Assembly: GCF_004768785.1 (NCBI RefSeq)
Contig: NZ_SRMQ01000001.1
Location: 248,001-312,000 of the forward strand
Length of the DNA stretch: 64,000 nucleotides
Source of the DNA: Caproiciproducens galactitolivorans
GTDB taxonomy: Bacteria; Bacillota; Clostridia; Oscillospirales; Acutalibacteraceae
Reading direction: 5' to 3'
Shown piece after piece: positions 8,841-18,038 of this stretch (its first letter is position 1; every line of letters begins with the position of its first letter). The notes under the pieces were generated by a model, which was not told the DNA's origin, did not search any database, and saw only the letters and a program-made list of their open reading frames with translations. The position numbers and the translations under genes are program-made.

Positions 8841-9494
8841 ATGACCAGGGCGCAGATAAAAATTCTTGCAATTGTTACTATGCTGATCGATCACATCGGA
8901 GCCATATTTTTCCCGCAGATTCCGTTGTTCCGTATAATTGGCAGGCTTTCTTTCCCGCTCTTTTGCTTCTTTATCGCGCAGGGGGTCCTTTATACTTCCA
9001 ATGTACGGGCCTATCTCGGACGCCTGTTTCTGTTTGCGCTGCTGTCCGAAATACCGTATGATCTTGCATTTTACAGTACGATTTGGAATCCTCAAAAACA
9101 GAATGTGTTTTTTACCCTTTTCTTTGGGCTGGCGGCGATTTCCTTTCTCCGGACATTTCTGGAAACAAAGCCCTTTCTAGCGTGTACTCTCGCGGTCATT
9201 CCTGTCTTAACGGCAGAGGTGCTCCACACGGACTATGGGTGGTTCGGCGTAACGCTCGTTATCCTCTTTTATTGCTTACGGGATGTAAAAACCAAAGGGG
9301 TTCTCCTGTTTGTTCTGTTTAATACGGGTTACAGTTTCTTAACGGGAACGATAAAATTGTATGCCGCGGCGGCCGGCGTTCCAATCCTGTTTTATAGTGG
9401 GAAGAAGGGAAAGCCGGACTGGAAATACTTTTTTTACGTATTTTATCCAGCGCATTTGTTACTGCTGTATTTTGTACGTATAGTTGCCTTTTAG
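8841..9494 (+). CDS. TraX-family integral membrane protein
   Basis: About 217 residues, mostly hydrophobic, with roughly six to seven membrane segments. The N-terminus MTRAQIKILAIVTMLIDHIG, followed by FRIIGRLSFPLFCFFIAQG, is typical of the TraX family (Pfam TraX). That family includes the F-plasmid pilin acetylase, but chromosomal Firmicute members have no established role; they may be acyltransferase-like. The start at 8841 has TGGGGA just upstream; an ATG at 8823 has no ribosome site. It is unlinked to conjugation genes here, so transfer function should not be assumed. Confidence 0.85.
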   Translation: MTRAQIKILAIVTMLIDHIGAIFFPQIPLFRIIGRLSFPLFCFFIAQGVLYTSNVRAYLGRLFLFALLSEIPYDLAFYSTIWNPQKQNVFFTLFFGLAAISFLRTFLETKPFLACTLAVIPVLTAEVLHTDYGWFGVTLVILFYCLRDVKTKGVLLFVLFNTGYSFLTGTIKLYAAAAGVPILFYSGKKGKPDWKYFFYVFYPAHLLLLYFVRIVAF

Positions 9495-9512
9495 CACATG
9501 ATCGTGTATAAT
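9484..9512 (+). promoter_or_regulatory. Promoter of glyA
   Basis: TTGCCT (9484-9489) and TATAAT (9507-9512) are 17 bases apart, 28 bases before the glyA start and overlapping the end of the TraX-like gene. Confidence 0.65.
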
Positions 9513-9539
9513 TATCAATAAATAATTCAGGGAAAGGGA

Positions 9540-10802
9540 ATGATAAAATTGTACAGCGATATGATGGATACCATAGGCTTTATTTCTCAATCGGATCCCG
9601 CAGTCGGAGCGGCGATGAAGGAAGAATTAAAGCGCCAGCAGCGCAATCTGGAGATGATTGCCTCCGAAAACCTTGTTTCCCCCGCCGTCATGGCCGCTAT
9701 GGGCAGCGTACTGACGAATAAATATGCGGAAGGTTACCCGGCAAAACGGTATTACGGCGGATGCCAGTATGTTGATGCCGTCGAAAATCTTGCGCGAGAT
9801 CGAGCCTGTGAGCTTTTCCACGCGGAGCATGCCAATGTACAGCCGCATTCCGGCGCGCAAGCCAATATTGCGGTTTATTTTGCCCTTTTGAATCCCGGAG
9901 ACACCGTAATGGGGATGAGCCTTTCGGAAGGCGGCCACCTTACACACGGTTCCCCGGTGAACATTTCAGGCAAATATTTTCATTTCATTCCCTATGGAGT
10001 AGACCCCGAAACAGGACGGATTGATTACGATAAAGTCTATGAAACCGCCATGAAGGAAAAACCGAAAATGATCGTTGCGGGCGCGAGCGCGTATCCGCGA
10101 ATCATTGACTTCAAACGGTTCCGTGAAATCTGCGATGCGTGCGGCGCATATCTGATGGTGGATATGGCGCATATTGCCGGGCTTGTCGCTGCCGGTGAGC
10201 ACCCCAACCCGGTTGAATGGGCGGATGTGGTTACTTCCACTACGCACAAGACCCTTCGCGGGCCCCGCGGCGGTTTGATCCTTTGCCGTGAGGAATATGC
10301 AAAAGCCATAGATAAAGCAATTTTTCCCGGCACGCAGGGTGGGCCGCTGATGCATATTATTGCAGGCAAGGCGGTATGCTTCGGCGAAGCGCTGAAGCCG
10401 GAGTTTAAGGATTACGGCCATCGCATAGTCGAGAATGCCGCGGCCCTTGCGGACGGACTGATGAAACGTGGCGTAAGGCTGGTCAGCGGAGGTACGGATA
10501 ATCACCTGATGCTGATCGACCTGAGCGGGATGGAGCTGACCGGAAAAGAGCTTGAACAGCGCCTTGACGCGGTTTATATTACCGCAAATAAAAACACCGT
10601 GCCGAATGAGCAGCGCAGCCCGTTCATTACCAGCGGCGTCCGTTTGGGCACCCCCGCAATTACAACCCGCGGCCTGAATACACAGGATATGGATAAGATT
10701 GCCGAATGCATTAGCTTTGTTATCAATGATTTTAATGCAAGAAAAGAAGAAATTCGTGCGATGGTTACAGAAATCTGCAGCCACTATCCTTTATATGAAT
10801 AA
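9540..10802 (+). CDS. glyA: Serine hydroxymethyltransferase
   Basis: PLP enzyme converting serine and tetrahydrofolate to glycine and methylene-tetrahydrofolate, the main one-carbon entry. 420 aa. Family motifs are [49 protein letters not shown] and [13 protein letters not shown] with the PLP lysine. The ATG at 9540 is almost touching GGGAAAGGG; a TTG at 9549 would have better spacing (about nine bases), so the true start may be three codons later. rarA follows closely on the same strand. Confidence 0.97.
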   Translation: MIKLYSDMMDTIGFISQSDPAVGAAMKEELKRQQRNLEMIASENLVSPAVMAAMGSVLTNKYAEGYPAKRYYGGCQYVDAVENLARDRACELFHAEHANVQPHSGAQANIAVYFALLNPGDTVMGMSLSEGGHLTHGSPVNISGKYFHFIPYGVDPETGRIDYDKVYETAMKEKPKMIVAGASAYPRIIDFKRFREICDACGAYLMVDMAHIAGLVAAGEHPNPVEWADVVTSTTHKTLRGPRGGLILCREEYAKAIDKAIFPGTQGGPLMHIIAGKAVCFGEALKPEFKDYGHRIVENAAALADGLMKRGVRLVSGGTDNHLMLIDLSGMELTGKELEQRLDAVYITANKNTVPNEQRSPFITSGVRLGTPAITTRGLNTQDMDKIAECISFVINDFNARKEEIRAMVTEICSHYPLYE

Positions 10803-10826
10803 CGAAAACAGGGTGGTGTGGTGACC

Positions 10827-12098
10827 ATGGCGGCACCTTTAGCAGACCGGCTGCGCCCACAGAGTCTGGACGACATTGTCGGCCAGCATCATCTTCTTGA
10901 TCCGGACAAGGCTCTGCGACGGATTATTGATTCCGGTGTTATTCCGAATATGATTTTTTACGGGCCGTCCGGAATTGGAAAAACCACGCTAGCTTCCATC
11001 ATTGCAAAGAAAACCAACCGCAGCCTGTATAAACTGAACGGAACGACGGCGTCAACCGCGGATATCCGTTCGGTGGTGGATCAGCTTGACACCTTTGCCG
11101 CGCCGAACGGCATCCTACTTTACCTTGATGAAATCCAGTATTTCAATAAGAAGCAGCAGCAAACCTTGCTGGAGTTTATTGAGAACGGACAGATTACGCT
11201 GATTGCTTCGACAACGGAGAATCCGTATTTTTATATTTATAACGCGATTCTCAGCCGGGCTACGGTTTTTGAGTTCAAGCCTGTGGAAAAAGAAGATGTC
11301 CTGCTGGCGGTACAGCGTGCTTTCCGTTTCATGGAGCAGGAGCAGAACCGGAAAATCCAGGTGGAGGACGGCGCGGCCGAGGTGATTGCTTCTGCTTGCA
11401 GCGGGGACGTGCGCAAGGCGATGAATGCGGTGGAACTTTGCGTGCTTTCCGGCGACGAGAAAGACGGCTCTTGCTTTGTAACGCTGGAAAAAGCAAAGGA
11501 GCTGACTCAGCGCAGCGCCCTGCGGTATGACCGTGCAGGGGACGAGCATTACGATATCCTTTCTGCGTTTCAAAAGTCGATGCGCGGTTCGGACCCTGAT
11601 GCCGCGCTTCACTATCTGGCGCGTTTGATTGTGGCCGGGGACCTGCCTTCCATTTGCCGGCGGCTGATGGTCTGTGCATGCGAGGATGTAGGCCTTGCCT
11701 ACCCGCAGATTATCCCGATTGTGAAAGCGGCAGTAGATGCCGCGATGCAGGTCGGCTTTCCGGAAGCGCGTATTCCGCTGGCCGATGCGGTGGTACTGGT
11801 ATGCAATGCCCCGAAATCCAATTCGGCGTACTGCGCAATCAACGCCGCAATTGCCGATATTCAAAAGGGAAGAATCGGGAATATTCCCCGTCAGCTTCAA
11901 AATAAACATTATGATGGGGAAGACAACCCCAATAAAGGGCAGTTTTATAAATACCCCCATGATTATCCGGACAAATGGGTGGAACAGCAGTATCTGCCGT
12001 ATGAATTGAAAGACGTCCGGTATTATAAATATGGGCAGAATAAGACGGAGCAGGCGTATCAGGCTTATTGGAGCAGGATTAAAGGGGAAAATAAATGA
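10827..12098 (+). CDS. rarA: Replication-associated recombination protein A (MgsA/RarA)
   Basis: AAA+ ATPase that acts at stalled replication forks. About 423 aa. Order: N-terminal [17 protein letters not shown], Walker [10 protein letters not shown], Walker [11 protein letters not shown], sensor region [18 protein letters not shown], then the C-terminal tetramerisation domain ([23 protein letters not shown]-like block). The N-terminus Met-Ala-Ala-Pro-Leu-Ala-Asp fits an ATG start at 10827, with AGGGTGG ten bases upstream. GTG codons at 10818 and 10821 are in-frame alternatives. Probably co-transcribed with glyA (24-base gap). Confidence 0.93.
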   Translation: MAAPLADRLRPQSLDDIVGQHHLLDPDKALRRIIDSGVIPNMIFYGPSGIGKTTLASIIAKKTNRSLYKLNGTTASTADIRSVVDQLDTFAAPNGILLYLDEIQYFNKKQQQTLLEFIENGQITLIASTTENPYFYIYNAILSRATVFEFKPVEKEDVLLAVQRAFRFMEQEQNRKIQVEDGAAEVIASACSGDVRKAMNAVELCVLSGDEKDGSCFVTLEKAKELTQRSALRYDRAGDEHYDILSAFQKSMRGSDPDAALHYLARLIVAGDLPSICRRLMVCACEDVGLAYPQIIPIVKAAVDAAMQVGFPEARIPLADAVVLVCNAPKSNSAYCAINAAIADIQKGRIGNIPRQLQNKHYDGEDNPNKGQFYKYPHDYPDKWVEQQYLPYELKDVRYYKYGQNKTEQAYQAYWSRIKGENK

Positions 12099-12136
12099 AA
12101 TTTATTTTAATTTTTTAAAATTTTTGTATTATCGTC

Positions 12137-12165
12137 TTGTGCGTAGTGCACCGGAGTGCTATCAT
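12137..12165 (+). promoter_or_regulatory. Promoter of the flavin reductase-rubredoxin gene
   Basis: TTGTGC (12137-12142) and TATCAT (12160-12165) are 17 bases apart, with an extended TGC before the -10 element. It is 25 bases upstream of the ATG. Confidence 0.55.
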
Positions 12166-12189
12166 GGATATAAATGGGAGGTGAACGTT

Positions 12190-12843
12190 ATGAAAAACGA
12201 AATTCTCTTTAATTTGACATACGGCATGTATGCGATTGGTGTGAAGGATGATAAGAAAGCTTCCGCCTGTATCGTAAATACGGTTGCTCAGGTTTGCAAC
12301 GACCCGAATATGATAGCGGTAAGCATGAACCACAATAATTATAGCCATGAATGCATTGTAGAAAACGGCATTTTTACCGTTTCCGTTTTGTCGGAGGATA
12401 CCTCCGGCGCAGTAATCGGCGCATTAGGTTTTAATTCCGGCCGCGATATCGATAAGCTCAGCAATGTCCGCCATAAGATTTTGGCAGAGGGCGTCCCGGT
12501 TCTGAAAGAGAACATCTGCTGCTGGCTGCTCTGCCGCGTAGTGAATAGTGTGGAAACACCTACGCATACCATCTTTATTGCGGAAGTCGTTGCCGGAAGC
12601 GACGAAGCAAAGGGCAAGCCCATGACGTACGATTACTATCATAAGGTAATTAAGGGCAAGGCGCCGAAAAATGCGCCGACCTATCAGGCTGAACAGCCGG
12701 AAGAAGAACTGGATGGGAACAGTTGGGTCTGCACGGTTTGCGGTTATGTTTACAATGATCCCGATGTTCCTTTCGAGGATTTGCCGGATGATTGGGTCTG
12801 TCCGATCTGTGGCGCTCCGAAATCCGCTTTTAAACGTAAATAA
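12190..12843 (+). CDS. hrb: High-molecular-weight rubredoxin (flavin reductase-rubredoxin fusion)
   Basis: 217 residues. The N-terminal 155 or so form a flavin reductase-like split barrel that binds FMN ([28 protein letters not shown]). The C-terminus is a rubredoxin, with paired [10 protein letters not shown] and [14 protein letters not shown] giving the four iron cysteines. In acetogenic clostridia this fusion (Hrb) passes electrons from NADH to the flavodiiron protein FprA for nitric oxide or oxygen reduction. No flavodiiron gene lies beside it here, so the partner is unknown. GGGAGGTGAA precedes the ATG at 12190; an upstream in-frame extension is non-coding leader. It marks an anaerobic lifestyle. 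Confidence 0.9.
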   Translation: MKNEILFNLTYGMYAIGVKDDKKASACIVNTVAQVCNDPNMIAVSMNHNNYSHECIVENGIFTVSVLSEDTSGAVIGALGFNSGRDIDKLSNVRHKILAEGVPVLKENICCWLLCRVVNSVETPTHTIFIAEVVAGSDEAKGKPMTYDYYHKVIKGKAPKNAPTYQAEQPEEELDGNSWVCTVCGYVYNDPDVPFEDLPDDWVCPICGAPKSAFKRK

Positions 12844-12907
12844 AAGAGCTGCCGGTTTAAATGCCCCCAAACGTTGGGAGAGTATTAAAAGAAAGCAAAA
12901 CCCGGAG

Positions 12908-12949
12908 AAGGCTTGCTGCCTGTGAAGAACAGGCGGCAAGCCCTTTTCT
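12908..12949 (+). terminator. Terminator after hrb
   Basis: A 14-bp stem (GGCTTGCTGCCTGT with ACAGGCGGCAAGCC, one G-U) is followed by CTTTTCTATGCTTTT. A second GC-rich hairpin at 12962-12990 lies between it and the convergent galM end and is followed by TTTTT on the plus strand. Confidence 0.75.
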
Positions 12950-12997
12950 ATGCTTTTCAGAAAGGAAGGGCAGCCTGCGTAAGCGGGCCGCCCTTTT

Positions 12998-14053
12998 TCA
13001 TCGAACTGTAAATTTGTAAATGGTTGTGTGCTCGTATTTTTCACCCGGTTTCAGGTTTTGATACGGGAAATTTTCATGGTGCATGGAATCGGGGAAAAAC
13101 TGTGTTTCCAGGCAGATCGCGTGGTGCGACCGATATTTTATGCCGCCCTTTCCCGTATCAACGGTAATACCGTTTGCAGTATAAACTTGTATGCCGGGCA
13201 TATCGGTAAAAACGGACATTACCCGTCCGCTCACCTGGTCGTAAAGCTCGCCGGCTTTTTTCATCCCGTCCCCGCCTTTCAGCACGAAATTATGGTCATA
13301 GCCGCCGAAGCTTTTTAATAAGCTGTCGTTTGCCCGGATATCCTGCCCGATGGTTTTGGGCTTATTGAAATCATAGGCTGTACCCGCGACCGGCAGCAGC
13401 TCGCCAGTCGGAATTAAATCGGGACCGACCGCCGTGATATAATCGGCATTTATTTGCAGTTCCTGTGATAAAATATCTTTTTTGGCGTTTCCGCTGATAT
13501 TGAAATATGAGTGGTTTGTAAGGTTAACCGGCGTTTCGTGGTCGGTTTTTGCGGTATATTCTATGATTAAGGCGTTATCGGTGGAAAGGGAATAGGTAAC
13601 CGTAATATCAAGGTTACCGGGAAATCCGCATTCACCGTCCTTACTGCAATAGGAAAAAGTAGCGGAAGGCGCGTCGTCGTCATGATTGCTGCATTTCAAT
13701 CTCCAGACGCGGTCCTGAATTCCACCGGGGGCGCTGTGCAGGGAATTCCTGCCGTTATTGGCGGTAAGAGCATAGCGCTTGCCGTCGATTGTAAATTCCG
13801 CTCCGCCGATGCGGTTTGCAAAGCGGCCCACAACAGCGCCGAAAACGTCTCCCTGTGCCAAATAATCCTCTAGCTTGTCATGCCCCAGCACCACGTCGCC
13901 GAAATTTCCCCGTTTGTCCGGTACAAGCAATTTCACAATCCGGCAGCCGTACGTGATGATTTGCGCGGTCATTCCGCCGGTGTTTTTAAGGATGTAGCTT
14001 TCAACTTCCGTACCGTCCGGCAGAATCCCGAAAATCGATTTATCAAGACTCAT
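12998..14053 (-). CDS. galM: Aldose 1-epimerase (mutarotase)
   Basis: Interconverts alpha and beta anomers of glucose or galactose. 351 aa, usual length. Motifs: LGHDKLEDYL, FGAVVGRFANRIGGAEF, NNGRNSLH, VNLTNHSYFNISG with the catalytic His, and CLETQFFPDSMHHENFP with the catalytic Glu. There is no signal peptide, so it acts in the cytoplasm. It lies 31 bases downstream of the glucokinase gene on the minus strand, suggesting a small sugar-entry operon that prepares glucose for glycolysis. Confidence 0.95.
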   Translation of the reverse strand: MSLDKSIFGILPDGTEVESYILKNTGGMTAQIITYGCRIVKLLVPDKRGNFGDVVLGHDKLEDYLAQGDVFGAVVGRFANRIGGAEFTIDGKRYALTANNGRNSLHSAPGGIQDRVWRLKCSNHDDDAPSATFSYCSKDGECGFPGNLDITVTYSLSTDNALIIEYTAKTDHETPVNLTNHSYFNISGNAKKDILSQELQINADYITAVGPDLIPTGELLPVAGTAYDFNKPKTIGQDIRANDSLLKSFGGYDHNFVLKGGDGMKKAGELYDQVSGRVMSVFTDMPGIQVYTANGITVDTGKGGIKYRSHHAICLETQFFPDSMHHENFPYQNLKPGEKYEHTTIYKFTVR

Positions 14054-14084
14054 TTTGTTCTCCTCTTTATATTATGGAATAAAA

Positions 14085-15038
14085 TTATTTTCCAAGTAAA
14101 GCGGCGCCGATGATTCCGGCGTCATTGCCGAGCATTGCCCTGCAGAGCTTTGTCCGCTTGTCCTCGCTGATGGTATAAGCCTGACTGGCAACATATTCGC
14201 GCAGGGGCTTCAGAAGGGTTTCTCCTTCATTGCAGATGCCGCCGCCGATGCAGAGGACATCCGGTTGGAATGTGTTAATGCAGTTCACCAGGCCGCATCC
14301 AAGGTAGGCTATGTATTCATCTACAACCGCTTTTCCGGTGGGGTCGCCTGCGCGCATTGCGTCAAAAGCGGTACGGCCGTCTACGTTGTTCAGGTCATTA
14401 TTGACCAGTTTCCAGATCGGCGCGTTGTGATCGTTTACTTTTTCCATGGCTTCCTTTGTTGAACGGATCAAACCGGTGGCGGAAGCATAGGTTTCCCAGC
14501 ATCCGTCGCGGCCGCAGGTGCAGTGGCGCCCATTATACGCAATAACCGTGTGCCCCATTTCACCGGCGCCGAAATTAGAACCGGCGTAGATTTTACCGTC
14601 AATAATAATACCGCTGCCAATGCCCGTCCCTAGCGTAATGGCAAGGGCGTTTTTGGTTCCTTTCAAAGCGCCTGCCTGATATTCGCCGTATGCGGCGGCG
14701 TTGGCGTCGTTTTCAACGATAACCCTCTTGTTCATTCTGGCTTCCAGCAGTTTTTTTAGCTCAAAATGCTTGAAATGCAGGTTGTTTGAAAATTCCACCA
14801 CACCGGTGTCGCGGTTTATCGTACCGGGAGTTCCGATTCCAACCCATGGAACATCATCAATGGATATTCCGGCGTTTTCCAGCGCCTCGTAAGCAGTACT
14901 GGCAAGTTGTTCGCACATTTCGTCCGACGAACAGGGTACGCGGGTCTTTTTTTTCGCAGTCGCGATGATCCGGTTATTTTCATCAACCACACCAACTTTG
15001 ATGTTTGTCCCGCCCAGATCAATACCAAGATAATACAT
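14085..15038 (-). CDS. glk: ROK-family glucokinase
   Basis: Phosphorylates glucose with ATP. About 317 aa. The N-terminal phosphate loop is LGIDLGGTNIKVG. The catalytic Asp lies in VENDANAAAYGE. The ROK zinc site is CTCGRDGCWE, and GGGICNEGE is near the C-terminus. There is no N-terminal DNA-binding domain, so it is a kinase and not a ROK repressor. I chose the ATG at 15038, where AAAGGGGAT has good spacing; an ATG at 15044 is an alternative. The much longer open frame to 15119 runs through the promoter and is rejected. Confidence 0.94.
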   Translation of the reverse strand: MYYLGIDLGGTNIKVGVVDENNRIIATAKKKTRVPCSSDEMCEQLASTAYEALENAGISIDDVPWVGIGTPGTINRDTGVVEFSNNLHFKHFELKKLLEARMNKRVIVENDANAAAYGEYQAGALKGTKNALAITLGTGIGSGIIIDGKIYAGSNFGAGEMGHTVIAYNGRHCTCGRDGCWETYASATGLIRSTKEAMEKVNDHNAPIWKLVNNDLNNVDGRTAFDAMRAGDPTGKAVVDEYIAYLGCGLVNCINTFQPDVLCIGGGICNEGETLLKPLREYVASQAYTISEDKRTKLCRAMLGNDAGIIGAALLGK

Positions 15039-15079
15039 TACCATATCCCCTTTATTCGCTGTTTCGCAATATTGCTTAT

Positions 15080-15109
15080 AGTATAACATTTCGACGCATG
15101 AAATGTAAA
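15080..15109 (-). promoter_or_regulatory. Promoter of glk-galM
   Basis: On the minus strand TTTACA and TATACT are 18 bases apart with a TG just before the -10 box, about 45 bases upstream of the glk start. Confidence 0.6.
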
Positions 15110-15135
15110 CATATTGCATAAGGAATGTGGTAAAT

Positions 15136-15165
15136 TTGTTATCGGACTCAAAAATGTGCTATAAT
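15136..15165 (+). promoter_or_regulatory. Promoter of the sugar transferase gene
   Basis: TATAAT at 15160-15165 is preceded by an extended TGC and a weak TTGTTA 18 bases upstream. It lies 31 bases before the GTG start and is divergent from the glk promoter. Confidence 0.55.
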
Positions 15166-15196
15166 ACTACAAACAAATCAGAATGGAGAGCGTATT

Positions 15197-15874
15197 GTGA
15201 TTTTCGAAACCCTGCCAGAAAGTATGAAAAACGAATATACAAAAGAATATGTCGAAATACTGAATAAACGAAAATTTTCCCTTTTCTTAAAGCGGGTGTA
15301 TGACGTCGTTGTATCCCTTATTATTTTAACTTTGCTGTCTCCTTTTTTTCTCCTGTTGGCGATTGCAATCAAACTGGATTCCAAAGGCCCGGTTTTTTAC
15401 CGTCAGACCCGTGTCGGCCGCTATAATACGGATTTTAAGATTTTTAAGTTCAGAACCATGGTTCTGGATGCCGATAAGATCGGCCCGCCGCTTACGGTTG
15501 GGGACGACCCGCGCATTACCAGAATGGGCCGTATTATCCGCAAATTAAGGCTGGATGAATTTTCCCAGTTATTAAATGTATTGAACGGCAGCATGAGCCT
15601 GGTCGGTCCCCGTCCGGAGGTGCGGAAATATGTGGAAGCCTATACGCCGGAGTATATGGCGACACTTTTAATCCGTCCCGGAATAACCGCAACCTCAAGC
15701 ATTGCCTTTAAGGACGAAGATCGCCTTTTAAATGCGGCGGAAAATCCGGAACAGGTTTATATTGAGCAGATTCTGCCTCCTAAGATGGCGTATAATCTGG
15801 AATACATGAAAAACATCACGCTTTTCAATGATATAAAAATTATGTTCCAGACGGTTGGGGCCGTTCTCAAATAA
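15197..15874 (+). CDS. Undecaprenyl-phosphate sugar-1-phosphate transferase
   Basis: Member of the bacterial sugar transferase family that moves a sugar 1-phosphate from a nucleotide sugar onto undecaprenyl phosphate, starting exopolysaccharide or glycan synthesis at the membrane. 225 aa: one N-terminal membrane helix (about 33-58, VVVSLIILTLLSPFFLLLAI), then the cytoplasmic catalytic core with FYRQTRVGR, FKIFKFRTM, LRLDEFSQLLNVL and MSLVGPRPE. GTG start with TGGAGAG upstream. It stands alone without glycosyltransferase neighbours, so the glycan made is unknown; flagellin glycosylation or capsule are both possible. Confidence 0.9.
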   Translation: MIFETLPESMKNEYTKEYVEILNKRKFSLFLKRVYDVVVSLIILTLLSPFFLLLAIAIKLDSKGPVFYRQTRVGRYNTDFKIFKFRTMVLDADKIGPPLTVGDDPRITRMGRIIRKLRLDEFSQLLNVLNGSMSLVGPRPEVRKYVEAYTPEYMATLLIRPGITATSSIAFKDEDRLLNAAENPEQVYIEQILPPKMAYNLEYMKNITLFNDIKIMFQTVGAVLK

Positions 15875-15936
15875 AAGTTCGTAATGCATTCATAATTTTC
15901 CCGTTGCCGCTCATAATAAGGGAGAGGTGAAAATCT

Positions 15937-16107
15937 ATGGATGCAGACCGCAAACAACGTTGTGAGAGGAAAGAAGGAAAGGCTTACAAGATGGCTTCAA
16001 CGCTTCCGAATATGGGCAGGGGCGATATCCCGTCCGATATACTGGGAAGTTATACGGGAACGTCCCAGGACGGGCAAAAACCGGATCAGGATGCAGATGA
16101 TCTTTAA
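15937..16107 (+). CDS. Small acidic-tailed conserved protein (56 aa)
   Basis: A 56-residue open frame with a strong AAGGGAGAGGTGAAAA ribosome site. The N-terminal half is basic and the C-terminal half has DILGSYTGTSQDG and ends QDADDL. I recall similar short clostridial proteins sharing a GSYTGT core and a (Q)DADDL tail, but I cannot check this and no function is known. It sits between the sugar transferase and the M23 peptidase and may be co-transcribed with them. It is too short for many gene callers. Confidence 0.65.
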   Translation: MDADRKQRCERKEGKAYKMASTLPNMGRGDIPSDILGSYTGTSQDGQKPDQDADDL

Positions 16108-16166
16108 TTTTTGAGCTATATTTTTCTCATTGTCATCATAATAATTGTAGGACAGTAGGTGATCGC

Positions 16167-17171
16167 TTGTTTTACAATTGTATGAAAATGAAAAAAATAA
16201 TAGCTCTTTTTCTTTTGCTCGTTGCTGCAGTTGTTTTTGCCTCCTCCAGCTGCTTTAATCGAAGCGCGCCTGCCGTTGCCGAGACACAGGCTTCGGCAGG
16301 CGACTACATAAAATATGTTGAGTTTAATGTTCCCTATATCGCATTGAAAAAAGCAATGAACCTCGATATTTCTTCACATGACAAGGAGATAAAATATAAT
16401 TGGATTGAACTGCTTGCTTATCTTGCGGCGAAGTACGGCGGGAATTTCTCCCATTATAAGAGCAATGATATGGATATCCTTGTCGAAAAGCTGCAAACGC
16501 AGAGCATCGATGAACTAACGAAGAATATGAAACATTATACGTATTATCATAAAGCATACACAGCCGTTTTGGGAGGCTTGCTGGGCAGTTACAAAATCAA
16601 CGGCGAGGAAAAATACGGCCTGATCGGCTTTTCGCCAATTGCCAAATCGTTTCCCTATCATGATTACGATGATTTTGGAGCCGCGCGAACCTACGGTTAT
16701 AAGCGGCAGCATTTAGGTCATGATATGATTGCGGCGACCGGAACGCCTGTCATTGCGGTGGAGTCCGGCGTGGTGGAAGCGCTTGGCTGGAACCAATACG
16801 GGGGATGGCGCATCGGGATTCGCAGCTTTGATAAGATGCGGTATTACTATTATGCCCATTTAAGGCAAAATCGCCCGTATGCGGCGGATTTGGCGGTTGG
16901 GCAGACAGTTACCGCGGGCGACGTAATTGGATATGTGGGCCATACGGGCTACAGCACAAAGGAGAATGTCAATAACATTAATCTAAGCCATTTGCATTTT
17001 GGGCTTCAGCTTATTTTTGATGAGAGCCAAAAGGAATGCAACAATGAAATCTGGGTGGATGTTTATCAGCTCACAAAGCTGCTGCGCCAAAACCAGTCAG
17101 CGGTTGTCCGTAACCCAACGACCAAAGAATACTGCAGGAAAATTCCAATCGAAATCCAATATGAGCAGTAA
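16167..17171 (+). CDS. Exported M23-family metallopeptidase
   Basis: 334 aa. An N-terminal hydrophobic segment (KKIIALFLLLVAAVVFASSS) serves as signal peptide or anchor; the Cys soon after might even be lipidated, though the lipobox is poor. The C-terminal LytM domain has HLGHDMIAATGTPV (first metal His and Asp), then HLRQNRPYAADLAVGQTV and SHLHFGLQL with the final HxH. All zinc ligands are present, so it is probably an active peptidoglycan endopeptidase. The central 120 residues are not recognised. The TTG start at 16167 is chosen because AGGTGAT lies just upstream; ATG at 16182 has no ribosome site. Confidence 0.87.
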   Translation: MFYNCMKMKKIIALFLLLVAAVVFASSSCFNRSAPAVAETQASAGDYIKYVEFNVPYIALKKAMNLDISSHDKEIKYNWIELLAYLAAKYGGNFSHYKSNDMDILVEKLQTQSIDELTKNMKHYTYYHKAYTAVLGGLLGSYKINGEEKYGLIGFSPIAKSFPYHDYDDFGAARTYGYKRQHLGHDMIAATGTPVIAVESGVVEALGWNQYGGWRIGIRSFDKMRYYYYAHLRQNRPYAADLAVGQTVTAGDVIGYVGHTGYSTKENVNNINLSHLHFGLQLIFDESQKECNNEIWVDVYQLTKLLRQNQSAVVRNPTTKEYCRKIPIEIQYEQ

Positions 17172-17212
17172 ATTTTTCATTGATTTTTCCGCCACACTAT
17201 GCTATAATAGCA

Positions 17213-17218
17213 AACGTT
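17213..17218 (+). promoter_or_regulatory. -10 element of tRNA-Leu(UAA)
   Basis: TATAAT preceded by TGC (extended -10), 26 bases before the tRNA. No good -35 box is seen. Confidence 0.5.
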
Positions 17219-17243
17219 GAACCGCCAATTTGACAGTTTGCAC

Positions 17244-17330
17244 GCTGGTGTGGCGGAATCGGCAGACGCAAGGGACTTAAAATCCCTCGGTGGCAACACC
17301 GTGCCAGTTCAAGTCTGGCCACCAGCACCA
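17244..17330 (+). tRNA. tRNA-Leu (anticodon UAA)
   Basis: Class II cloverleaf with a long variable arm. The acceptor GCTGGTG pairs fully with CACCAGC. The anticodon stem AGGGA/TCCCT holds loop CTTAAAA, giving UAA for UUA codons. The T loop is TTCAAGT and CCA is encoded. A terminator follows directly. Confidence 0.95.
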
Positions 17331-17371
17331 AAAAGCAGTCCAGCCCTTATGGGTCGGGCTGCTTTTTCACG
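17331..17371 (+). terminator. Terminator of tRNA-Leu(UAA)
   Basis: A stem of AGCAG...CCAGCCC with GGGTCGGGCTGCT is followed by TTTTT directly after the tRNA. Confidence 0.75.
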
Positions 17372-17750
17372 TTGACGGATTCATAATGCGAACTGCGGTG
17401 CAGGTGGTGGGGGAAGCAGCAGAAAGGCGAATCATTTCGGAAAATGTGGGTACTCGCGGAACGCGGGCACAGTATGCAAAAAAAACACCGCAGCTTTTCA
17501 GCTACGGTGTTTTTGGCATATCTGAAGGATTCTATTTTTATATTATTTCTTTTGATCGCATCCCAGTTGTGTACCGGTGTTTCGTTCCCGATTTTGAAAA
17601 GAGCGGAACAGTTGGAAATGCAGAGTAGGATCGGACTGTAAAACATAGGAAATGAATTCGTTGGCACAATCACCTAAGTTTAACACGTTAAAATTGGTAA
17701 AAACAGAAAAATGGCGTTGATTATTGGTAAGTTTTTATACAAAAAAAGAG
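17372..17750. other. Non-coding interval with one bidirectional hairpin
   Basis: No credible gene on either strand. At 17477-17516 an 11-bp stem (ACACCGCAGCT with AGCTACGGTGT, one mismatch) is flanked by A8 on the left and T5 on the right, so it could terminate transcription both ways. Nothing else is recognised. Confidence 0.5.
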
Positions 17751-17779
17751 TTGACTTTTGTCAAATATTAAATTATTCT
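17751..17779 (+). promoter_or_regulatory. Promoter with overlapping inverted repeat
   Basis: TTGACT (17751-17756) is followed about 17 bases later by a TTATTC-like -10. The -35 forms part of TTGACTTTTGTCAA, a short inverted repeat that could be an operator. It precedes the 72-aa gene at 17803. Confidence 0.4.
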
Positions 17780-17802
17780 TTATGAAGAAAGGGAGTGGTG
17801 AA

Positions 17803-18021
17803 ATGAAAATCGATAAAGTTGTCGTGATTGCCAATAAAACCTTTGAGGGAATCAGCGTAATTAACATTGAGCTTTACAATGAGAGCGGAAGACGATGCGC
17901 GCAGCCTACAAAGCATTTTATAGACAGCATCAATAAACTCCCTACGCTGGACGAGAAGAAAATTAAGACGGTAATCGCAAGGCAATATCAGATTCCCGCA
18001 GATATGATTTCCTTCTTTTAA
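17803..18021 (+). CDS. Hypothetical 72-aa protein
   Basis: A strong AAAGGGAGTGG ribosome site precedes the ATG at 17803. The first 30 residues alternate hydrophobic and polar residues (beta strands), and the C-terminal half looks helical with basic residues. No known motif. It has its own promoter and terminator, so it is a real single-gene unit of unknown function. Confidence 0.65.
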   Translation: MKIDKVVVIANKTFEGISVINIELYNESGRRCAQPTKHFIDSINKLPTLDEKKIKTVIARQYQIPADMISFF

Positions 18022-18038
18022 AATGGAAATTGATGATA

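Noticed and set aside
8841-9494. Conjugative element suggested by a TraX-like gene
   Set aside because: No relaxase, coupling protein, integrase or mating-pair genes lie nearby; TraX-like proteins are common chromosomal genes in Firmicutes.
12031-12189. N-terminal extension of the rubredoxin fusion
   Set aside because: The extension covers the rarA end and the promoter; the start at 12190 has a strong ribosome site and fits the family.
17347-17673. 108-residue minus-strand frame after tRNA-Leu(UAA)
   Set aside because: Cys/His-rich by chance, reads through two hairpins, no ribosome site.
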